The notes beneath the pieces are model-generated. The model did not search any database and was not told where the DNA came from. It saw nothing but the letters and a program-made list of their open reading frames with translations. Below are positions 24,701-32,970 of a DNA stretch of 64,000 bases, in pieces. The position numbers were made by a program, and so were the translations under genes. Source of the stretch: Pseudomonadota bacterium (GTDB taxonomy: Bacteria > Pseudomonadota > Alphaproteobacteria > Sphingomonadales > Sphingomonadaceae); assembly GCA_023424095.1 (NCBI GenBank), contig JAFAEG010000133.1:1-64000 (forward strand), in the 5' to 3' direction. Position 1 is the first letter of the stretch. Every line of letters begins with the position of its first letter.

Positions 24701-25216
24701 ATGATATTTGCCGGGATTCTCGCATCGCTCGCGCTCAGTGCGTCGTCTCTCGCCAGTGCACAGCCACAATCGATTGAGGCGGCAATGGCGGCGCAGGCGA
24801 AGGCTGTGGCACTCGGCTGGCTGAGCGGGAATTGGGAGGCCGAGTTGGCCCAGCCTGAAGGCGCGCAGCAGGCCTGGACCGACGAAAGCTGGACCACGCC
24901 GCGGGGCGGAGTCCTGATCGGCATCGGCCGGCGCGGAGTGGGACACCGGCTCGGCATGTGGGAAGTGATGCGGATCGCGACGGATGCGGCGGGCCAAACC
25001 GCCTTGCACGTCACCAGCGACGACGGCAGCAGCACCAGCTTCGCGCTCGCCCGGTCGGCGGGGACGGAGGCGGTGTTCGAGAATCCCGCCCACGATTATC
25101 CGCAGCGGATCGGTTACCGGCGCACCGCCGAGGGCCTGGAAGCGTGGATCTCGCGGATCGACGGGAGCAGCGAGCGGCGCTGGAGCTTCCGCCCCGCCAC
25201 GCCGCCCACACGCTGA
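24701..25216 (+). CDS. Exported DUF6265-like protein
   Basis: A 171-residue protein with a signal peptide (about 1-21, ending LASAQPQ). The mature part begins with the family-like GWLSGNWEAE and contains DESWTTPRGGVLIGIGR, WEVMRI, VFENPAHDYPQRIGY and an RIDG motif. This pattern is shared by DUF6265 and related lipocalin-like beta-barrels of unknown function. ATG 24701 is chosen because AAGGGG lies six bases upstream; ATG 24695 would be too close to it. Divergent from the AraC regulator; its stop lies 3 bases from the end of convergent atpC. Confidence 0.8.
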   Translation: MIFAGILASLALSASSLASAQPQSIEAAMAAQAKAVALGWLSGNWEAELAQPEGAQQAWTDESWTTPRGGVLIGIGRRGVGHRLGMWEVMRIATDAAGQTALHVTSDDGSSTSFALARSAGTEAVFENPAHDYPQRIGYRRTAEGLEAWISRIDGSSERRWSFRPATPPTR

Positions 25217-25219
25217 ACT

Positions 25220-25483
25220 TTAAGCGGGGACTTCGGCCCGCTCGGCGAGGACGGTCAGGCCGGCCTCGCTGACTTCCGCCACGCCGCCTGCAATCGCGAT
25301 CCGCTCCGGCTCGCCATTGGCGGCGCGGTGGATCAGCAAATCGCCGTCACGGATGGTCGAGACGAAGGGGGCGTGGCCCTCGAGCACACCGAAGTCGCCT
25401 TCGGTGCCCGGGACCACGACCATATACACGTCCTCCGAGCGGACCAGCCGCTCCGGCGTGACCAGCTCGAAATGCAGCGCCAT
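25220..25483 (-). CDS. atpC: F1 ATP synthase epsilon subunit
   Basis: Central-stalk subunit that couples rotation and can inhibit hydrolysis. The 87-residue protein is the N-terminal beta-sandwich only (HFELVTPERLVRS, VVPGTEGDFGVLEGHAPF, IAGGVAEV...VLAERAE). The C-terminal helical hairpin present in E. coli epsilon (about 138 residues) is missing, as in several alphaproteobacteria. ATG 25483 is preferred because the domain begins there; an upstream in-frame start would lie inside atpD. Last gene of the atpHAGDC operon; one base separates it from the atpD stop. Confidence 0.95.
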   Translation of the reverse strand: MALHFELVTPERLVRSEDVYMVVVPGTEGDFGVLEGHAPFVSTIRDGDLLIHRAANGEPERIAIAGGVAEVSEAGLTVLAERAEVPA

Positions 25484-25484
25484 C

Positions 25485-26996
25485 TTAAGCGTCCGCCGCC
25501 ATCTTCTCGGCCTTGGCGACCGCGTCCTCGATGCCGCCGACCATGTAGAAGGCCTGCTCGGGGAGGTGGTCATATTCGCCGTTCACCACCGCCTTGAACG
25601 AGCGGACGGTGTCTTCGATCTGCACGAACTTCCCGCTGATGCCGGTGAAGACCTCGGCGACGTGGAACGGCTGGCTGAGGAACTTCTGGATCTTGCGGGC
25701 GCGGGCGACGGTCAGCTTATCCTCTTCGGAAAGCTCGTCCATGCCCAGGATCGCGATGATGTCCTGCAGCGACTTGTACTTCTGCAGCACGGCCTGCACG
25801 GCGCGCGCGGTGTCGTAATGGTCCTGGCCGACGGTGCGCGGCTCGAGCACGCGGCTGGTCGAATCGAGCGGATCGACGGCCGGGTAGATGCCCAGCTCCG
25901 AAATCGCGCGGTTCAGCGTCGTGGTCGCGTCCAAGTGGGCGAAGGAAGTGGCCGGGGCCGGATCGGTGAGATCGTCCGCGGGGACGTAGATCGCCTGCAC
26001 CGAGGTGATCGAGCCCTTGTTGGTGGAGGTGATGCGCTCCTGCAGCTGGCCCATGTCGGTCGACAGGGTCGGCTGATAGCCCACCGCCGACGGAATGCGG
26101 CCCAGCAGCGCCGACACTTCCGAACCCGCCTGGGTGAAGCGGAAGATGTTGTCGACGAAGAAGAGCACGTCCTGGCCTTCCTGGTCGCGGAAATATTCGG
26201 CCTGGGTCAGGCCGGACAGAGCGACGCGGGCGCGGGCCCCCGGCGGCTCGTTCATCTGGCCGAACACGAGCGCCACCTTCGAGCCCTCAGGGGTCGGGTT
26301 GCCGTCCGCATCCTTGGCGATGACGCCGGCGTCCAGGAACTCGTGATAGAGGTCGTTGCCCTCGCGGGTGCGCTCGCCGACGCCGGCGAACACCGACACG
26401 CCGCCGTGGCCTTTGGCGATGTTGTTGATCAGTTCCTGAATCAGCACGGTCTTGCCGACGCCTGCGCCGCCGAACAGGCCGATCTTGCCACCCTTCGCGT
26501 AGGGGGCGAGCAGGTCGATGACCTTGATGCCGGTGACCAGGATCGCGCTCTCGGTCGACTGGTCGACAAACTTCGGCGCTTCGGCGTGGATCGGAGCCGA
26601 CATGTCCGAACCGATCGGGCCGCGCTCGTCGATCGGCTCACCGATGACGTTCATGATGCGGCCGAGCGTCTTCGGACCGACCGGCACGCGGATTTGCGAA
26701 CCGGTGTCGCTGACCACCTGGCCGCGGGTCAGACCGTCGGTCGAGTCCATCGCGATCGTGCGGACGGTGTTCTCGCCGAGATGCTGGGCGACCTCGAGGA
26801 CGAGGCGCTGGCCATTATTGTCGGTTTCCAGCGCCGACAGGATCGCCGGCAGCTCACCGTCGAACGTCACGTCGACGACGGCGCCGATGACCTGGCTGAT
26901 GCGACCGGCATTGTTGGTGCCAGCGGCGGACGCGGCGGGAGCCGCGGCCTTCGCCTTGGTGGTGCGCTTCTTGGTCTGAACCTCGGGTTCCAGCAT
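25485..26996 (-). CDS. atpD: F1 ATP synthase beta subunit
   Basis: Catalytic subunit of the F1 sector. It has the P-loop GGAGVGKT, the Walker B-region LFFVDNIFRFTQAG, the DELSEEDK motif and the C-terminal helical domain. At 503 residues it is longer than usual because of an N-terminal extension of about 28 residues rich in Lys/Thr/Ala (MLEPEVQTKKRTTKAK, then Ala-rich) before the conserved GRISQVIGAVVDV. The conserved body is normal. Minus-strand operon member between atpG and atpC. Confidence 0.97.
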   Translation of the reverse strand: MLEPEVQTKKRTTKAKAAAPAASAAGTNNAGRISQVIGAVVDVTFDGELPAILSALETDNNGQRLVLEVAQHLGENTVRTIAMDSTDGLTRGQVVSDTGSQIRVPVGPKTLGRIMNVIGEPIDERGPIGSDMSAPIHAEAPKFVDQSTESAILVTGIKVIDLLAPYAKGGKIGLFGGAGVGKTVLIQELINNIAKGHGGVSVFAGVGERTREGNDLYHEFLDAGVIAKDADGNPTPEGSKVALVFGQMNEPPGARARVALSGLTQAEYFRDQEGQDVLFFVDNIFRFTQAGSEVSALLGRIPSAVGYQPTLSTDMGQLQERITSTNKGSITSVQAIYVPADDLTDPAPATSFAHLDATTTLNRAISELGIYPAVDPLDSTSRVLEPRTVGQDHYDTARAVQAVLQKYKSLQDIIAILGMDELSEEDKLTVARARKIQKFLSQPFHVAEVFTGISGKFVQIEDTVRSFKAVVNGEYDHLPEQAFYMVGGIEDAVAKAEKMAADA

Positions 26997-27021
26997 TTTT
27001 CGTTTCCTGCTTCGTAAATCG

Positions 27022-27894
27022 TTAGAGCGCTTCGGCGCCGGAGATGATCTCGATCAGCTCCTTGGTGATCGCGGCCTGGCGGGTGCGGTTGTACTGGATC
27101 GACAGGCGATTGATCATGTCGCCGGCATTGCGCGTGGCATTGTCCATCGCCGTCATCTGCGAGCCGTAGAAACCCGCCTGATTCTCCAGCAGCGCGCGAT
27201 AGATCTGGATCGCGACGTTGCGGGGCAGGAGGGTGGCGAGGATTTCCTCCTCTTCCGGCTCATATTCGACCGCCGCGTTCGAACCGCCGGCGGCTTCCTC
27301 CGGCACCTTGACCGGGATCAACTGCTTCTCAGTCGGCTCCTGCACGAGCGCAGACTGGAAGGTCGAATAAATGAGGTGCGCGACGTCGAATTCGCCCGCC
27401 TCGAACCGCGCGACCAGATCGTTCGCGATATCCTGCGCGTAATTGAACGCGGCGTTCCGCATCGCGCTCAAATCATGGTCGTGATGGTTCGCGGCCGGGT
27501 AGAAACGGCGCAGCGTCCGGCCCTTGCGGCCCGCAAGGTAGAAGCGGACCGTCTTGCCCTCGGCGGTCAGCGCGTCGGCCTTGCGGCGGGCGAGCTTGAC
27601 GATGTTCGAGTTGAAGCCGCCGGCGAGACCGCGCTCGCTGGTGACAACGACGATCAGGTGGGTCTGGTCGCTGCCGGTGCCCGCGAGCAGCTTCGGCGAC
27701 TGCGGACCGACGACGACCTTCGAGGCGATGCTCGCCATCACCGCTTCCAGCCGCTCCGCATAGGGGCGACCGGCCACGGCCTGCTCCGTCGAACGGCGCA
27801 GCTTCGCGGCGGCGACGGTCTTCAGCGCCTTGGTGATCTTCTGCGTCGACTTAACCGACGTGATCCGACCTTTGAGAGCCTTGAGGCTGGCCAT
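27022..27894 (-). CDS. atpG: F1 ATP synthase gamma subunit
   Basis: Rotor shaft of F1. The 290-residue length is standard. Diagnostic ends are present: MASLKALKGRITSVKSTQKI at the start and the C-terminal ...MDNATRNAGDMINRL with NRTRQAAITKELIEI, which forms the coiled coil inside the alpha3beta3 ring. A short acidic insertion (YEPEEEEILATLLPR) precedes the last helix, as is usual in alphaproteobacteria. Located between atpA and atpD in the operon, with 44 and 25 bases to the neighbours. Confidence 0.97.
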   Translation of the reverse strand: MASLKALKGRITSVKSTQKITKALKTVAAAKLRRSTEQAVAGRPYAERLEAVMASIASKVVVGPQSPKLLAGTGSDQTHLIVVVTSERGLAGGFNSNIVKLARRKADALTAEGKTVRFYLAGRKGRTLRRFYPAANHHDHDLSAMRNAAFNYAQDIANDLVARFEAGEFDVAHLIYSTFQSALVQEPTEKQLIPVKVPEEAAGGSNAAVEYEPEEEEILATLLPRNVAIQIYRALLENQAGFYGSQMTAMDNATRNAGDMINRLSIQYNRTRQAAITKELIEIISGAEAL

Positions 27895-27938
27895 TCTTTA
27901 TTCCCGTTCCTCGCCCCGTGCGGGGCGAGGGAAAGTGG

Positions 27939-29468
<1,530 letters not shown>

Positions 29469-29479
29469 CGTGTTAGCCT

Positions 29480-30034
29480 TCAGCCTTTCATCGCGTGCGC
29501 GAGGGAGTTCAATTTGGTGCGGATCGAGCTGTCGATCATCTGGCTGCCGATCTTGACGACCAGGCCGCCGAGGATGGCGGGGTCGACATTGAGATCGACG
29601 GCGATGTCGCGGCCCATCCGGGTGCGGAGATTCTGTTTGATGGCGTCGACCTGAGCCCCGTCGAGCGGCCGCGCGGAGGTGATCTCGGCGGTCAGTTCGC
29701 CGCGATGGCGCGAGGCCAGCAGGGTAAACGAGCGGATCACGTCCGGTAGCTTCGACAGGCGGCGATTGCCGGCCAGCACGCCGATGAAATTGCGGGTCAG
29801 CGGATCGAGCTTCAGGCTCTCGGCGACCGCGGCGGCGGCATTGGCCTGGTCGTCGCGGCCGACCAGCGGCGAGGCGGTCAGCGCGCGCAAGTCGTCCGAC
29901 TCGGCCAGCGCCTGCTTCAGGGTCGCGAGGCTGGTGCCGACCGCGTCAATCTTCTTCTCGTCACGGGCCAGTTCGAACAGGGCAAGCGCATAGCGGCCTG
30001 CCAAACTTGCCTGAATACCGCTGGACTGATCCAC
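29480..30034 (-). CDS. atpH: F1 ATP synthase delta subunit
   Basis: Joins F1 to the peripheral stalk. The 184-residue protein shows the OSCP/delta pattern: GIQASLAGRYALALFELA at the start, LLASRHRGELTAEI in the middle, and the C-terminal DPAILGGLVVKIGSQMIDSSIRTKL signature. The start is GTG at 30034; GGAG lies about ten bases upstream. It is the first gene of the operon, and a terminator-like hairpin lies only 40-60 bases upstream in its presumed 5' leader. Confidence 0.96.
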   Translation of the reverse strand: MDQSSGIQASLAGRYALALFELARDEKKIDAVGTSLATLKQALAESDDLRALTASPLVGRDDQANAAAAVAESLKLDPLTRNFIGVLAGNRRLSKLPDVIRSFTLLASRHRGELTAEITSARPLDGAQVDAIKQNLRTRMGRDIAVDLNVDPAILGGLVVKIGSQMIDSSIRTKLNSLAHAMKG

Positions 30035-30073
30035 GCGCGTCGTCGCTCCGAACTAGGAATGTGTGGGCCATGT

Positions 30074-30095
30074 GAAAAAGGGCGCCCGAAGCGCC
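30074..30095 (-). terminator. Terminator-like hairpin in the atp operon leader
   Basis: On the minus strand GGGCGC (30095-30090), loop TTCGG, GCGCCC (30084-30079) is followed directly by TTTTT (30078-30074). It lies 40 bases upstream of atpH, and the gene beyond it (ada) runs the other way, so it is either an attenuator of the atp operon or a guard against antisense transcripts. Confidence 0.6.
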
Positions 30096-30229
30096 CCTAT
30101 GGCTCGCGCGGGCTGCTAGCAGGGAGTCGGAATGGATGCAACCGGGAGCAGGGCGCTTTGACCGCAAGCGCCGGGAAGCGACTTGACCGCGGGCTTCGTA
30201 ACAGGTCCTTGCTACCCGGAGAAATGACG

Positions 30230-31321
30230 ATGCTTGCCCACGCTTTGCTCGACCCGCATGAAGCACACATGACCTCCCCGATCGACCCCGACGCCTGCTG
30301 GCGTGCCGTGCTGGCGCGGGACCGGATCGCGGACGGGACGTTCGTGACTGGGGTGCTGACCACCGGCATCTATTGCCGGCCGTCCTGCGCGGCGCGGCAT
30401 CCCAAACGGGAGAATGTGCTCTTCTTCGCCACCGGGGCGGAGGCGGCGACGACCGGTTTGCGGGCCTGCAAGCGCTGCTTGCCCGACGATGTCGCTCGCG
30501 ATGCCGAGGCGGTGAGCAAGGCGCTGCGCCTGCTGGAGCGCGCCGAGGAGCCGCCCTCGTTGGAGGTGCTGGCGCAGGCGTGCGGCTATTCGCCCTTCCA
30601 TTTTCACCGCCTGTTCAAGCGGGCGACCGGGGTGACGCCGGCGGCCTATGCGCGGCAATTGCGGGCGCAACGGGCCGAAGCAGCGCTGAAGGAAAGCGGG
30701 CGGATCACCGACGCTATCTATGATGCCGGCTATTCTGGCCCGGCGCGTTTCTATGCCGAGGCGAAGGGCCGGCTGGGCATGACCCCGTCCGCCTGGCGCG
30801 ATGGCGGCAAGGGCGAGACCATCCGCTGGGCGACTGCGCCGACCGATCTGGGGCTGATGCTGGTCGCGGCGACGGACAAGGGCATTTGCCGGCTGTCTTT
30901 CGACGAGGATGAGAGCGTGCTGGCGAAGCGGTTCCCCAAGGCGATGATCGAACATGGCGGGGCTGCGATGGCGGATCTCGTTAAGCGGACCGTGGACGCC
31001 GTGAACCGGCCGGAGCGGCCGCATGATCTGCCGCTCGACGTGCGCGGGACGGCCTTCCAGGAAGCGGTGTGGCGGGAGCTACAGCGCATCCCGCCGGGCG
31101 AGACGCGAACCTATAGCCAGATCGCCGCTGCGGTCGGCCGTCCGGCCGCGGTCAGGGCAGCGGGGACGGCCAATGGCGACAATGCAGTGGCGGTGCTGAT
31201 CCCCTGCCACCGCGTGATCCGCACTGACGGGACGCTGGGCGGCTACGCTTATGGTCTGGAGCGCAAGGCGCGACTGCTGGCCCGCGAGGGCGTTCAGCCG
31301 CCGGTCGGGGCGCAGCGGTAG
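30230..31321 (+). CDS. ada: Ada: DNA-alkylation repair methyltransferase and transcriptional activator
   Basis: Transfers methyl groups from DNA phosphotriesters and O6-methylguanine to its own cysteines and then activates repair genes. The 363-residue protein has the zinc/phosphotriester domain (Cys49, Cys53, Cys80, Cys83; Cys49 matches E. coli Cys38), the AraC helix-turn-helix pair (about 115-195), and the C-terminal O6-methyltransferase with PCHRV (Cys326). The order is as in E. coli Ada. ATG 30230 has GGAG eight bases upstream; ATG 30224 or 30269 are alternatives. No alkA or alkB is adjacent. Its 3' end overlaps the convergent serine protease gene by 28 bases. Confidence 0.95.
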   Translation: MLAHALLDPHEAHMTSPIDPDACWRAVLARDRIADGTFVTGVLTTGIYCRPSCAARHPKRENVLFFATGAEAATTGLRACKRCLPDDVARDAEAVSKALRLLERAEEPPSLEVLAQACGYSPFHFHRLFKRATGVTPAAYARQLRAQRAEAALKESGRITDAIYDAGYSGPARFYAEAKGRLGMTPSAWRDGGKGETIRWATAPTDLGLMLVAATDKGICRLSFDEDESVLAKRFPKAMIEHGGAAMADLVKRTVDAVNRPERPHDLPLDVRGTAFQEAVWRELQRIPPGETRTYSQIAAAVGRPAAVRAAGTANGDNAVAVLIPCHRVIRTDGTLGGYAYGLERKARLLAREGVQPPVGAQR

Positions 31322-32793
31322 ACCAGCCGTTCGTTCGGGCGAGACGGCAGCGCCTGCACCAGATTCTTCTGCTGGTCTTCCATCCTGAGGCGCGCCTCTG
31401 CGTCGGCGGTGCAGGATTTCTGCTCGATCTGGGCCCGCAGACGCCGCGCCTCCTGCATCGCCCGCGCGCTCAGCAGATAGCGGCTGACCACATACTCGCC
31501 GGATTCGGCATTGAAGTCGGCGACCGTCACGGTCTGCTCCTGGTTCGGCACGAGCACCCGGCGCCAGACATTGCCGTCGCGGGCATATTGGGTCTGCTCG
31601 TTGACGCAGCCATTATCCGCCCAGCTCAGCTCGACCATCACTTCGTCGGAGACGGTGACCCGGCTGCGTTCGGGTTCGAGCCGGCAGACATTTTCGCCCG
31701 CGAATCGGCTGGCTGCGACGGCTTGCGGGGCAGGCTGTTCGTCCAGCGCCGCCAGGTCGCGGCTTGGGCGGGTAACGAAGACCACGACGGAGGCGATCAG
31801 GAAAATGAGCGCGCCCACGCCCGCGGCGATGGCTGCCGGATTGAGGTTCTTGACCACCAGCACGCCGGCCGCGCCGCCGGCACCAAGCGCCAGCACCAGC
31901 AGGAACAAGGCGACATAAAGCCGCGTCTCGCGCGCTTCCTCGATCGCGATCAGCGCCTGGGCGCGCTGGGCATCGGCCTCGCGCACGCGATTGGCTTCGT
32001 CCTGGGCCCGGTCGCGCTGTTCCTTGTCGAGCCGCATCGCCTCCGCCCGCTCGCGCGTTTCGGAGCTGATGCAGGGGGCGGCATTGGCCCGGACCTGGAT
32101 GTTCGCCTCGCGCAGGAAGGCGGTGACCGAGGCGACCGGAATGGCGAAGCCGAAGGTGGAATCGCCCGATTCATTGTTGGTGATGGCGACATTGACGCCG
32201 ACCACGCGGCCGCAGGAATCCACCAGCGGCCCGCCGCTATTGCCGCGGGCGATGTCGGCGGTGTGGACCATCGCCGGGCCGGCCGGGGAATTGCGGGTGT
32301 CGGAGTAATTGCCCATCGACCGGCTGGGCGGGCGGGGCTGCAGCATATCCTCCGGCGAGAGGGCGGTCGCCCGGTCGACATTGCCGGGATAGCCCAATGA
32401 CGCGACCGTTTCGCCGGGCGACATGCGGCCGGTGAACAAGGTCGCGGCGGGCAACGTGCCCTGGTCGAGCTGCAGCACGGCCAGGTCGCGGGCCGGATCG
32501 ACGGCGATGATTCGGGCAGGGGTGGGCGGGCTGCCCTCGGCCGGGATCACGCCGATGCGGACATTGTCGGGGTCAGAGACGGCGAGCGCGACGACATGGG
32601 CGTTGGTGACGATGCGGTTGGGGGCGATCGCGAAGCCGGTGCCGTGGCCGAAATCGACGATCTGCTCGCCCTCGAACTTGGCGACGGCGACGCGCACGAC
32701 GCTTCGGCTCGCGGCGGAGATGTCATCGGATTGCGCGGCCGCGGGAGTGGCGAGGCCGAGCAAGGCCAGCAGAATCAGGAACAGCCGTAACAT
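31294..32793 (-). CDS. Exported trypsin-like serine protease with coiled coil and two membrane helices
   Basis: A 499-residue protein. Signal peptide 1-20 (ATPAAA), then an S1C-like trypsin domain with the triad His66 (TNAHVV), Asp103 (ARDLAVL) and Ser186 (GNSGGPL). There is no PDZ domain, unlike DegP. A charged coiled coil (about 243-290), two hydrophobic helices (292-314 and 320-341), and a C-terminal domain with four cysteines follow. The arrangement implies a membrane-tethered periplasmic protease with its C-terminal part back on the periplasmic side. ATG 32793 has GGGG six bases upstream. The substrate is unknown. Confidence 0.88.
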   Translation of the reverse strand: MLRLFLILLALLGLATPAAAQSDDISAASRSVVRVAVAKFEGEQIVDFGHGTGFAIAPNRIVTNAHVVALAVSDPDNVRIGVIPAEGSPPTPARIIAVDPARDLAVLQLDQGTLPAATLFTGRMSPGETVASLGYPGNVDRATALSPEDMLQPRPPSRSMGNYSDTRNSPAGPAMVHTADIARGNSGGPLVDSCGRVVGVNVAITNNESGDSTFGFAIPVASVTAFLREANIQVRANAAPCISSETRERAEAMRLDKEQRDRAQDEANRVREADAQRAQALIAIEEARETRLYVALFLLVLALGAGGAAGVLVVKNLNPAAIAAGVGALIFLIASVVVFVTRPSRDLAALDEQPAPQAVAASRFAGENVCRLEPERSRVTVSDEVMVELSWADNGCVNEQTQYARDGNVWRRVLVPNQEQTVTVADFNAESGEYVVSRYLLSARAMQEARRLRAQIEQKSCTADAEARLRMEDQQKNLVQALPSRPNERLVYRCAPTGG

Positions 32794-32970
32794 CGCGAAC
32801 CCCGTCATGCCGGTTTCGAGCCGGCATCCGCCTCAGTTGCCGGACAGCGTAAAGAGGAAGGCAGACCCCATTGCAAGGTCGCCATGTCTCCGGGACATGG
32901 CTCAGCAATGCGGGGCACTGCTCCCCGTGCAATCAAGCCCTGCTGGCGTTTCCCGCTTCGGCGCCGGCGC

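Noticed and set aside
30059..30229. N-terminal extension of Ada from 30059
   Set aside because: It covers the terminator-like hairpin and shared promoter region; the zinc domain and a good ribosome-binding site place the start at 30230.
32881..32901. GCCATGTC/GACATGGC hairpin after gyrA as a terminator
   Set aside because: The 8-bp stem lacks a T-tract in either direction, so I do not call it.
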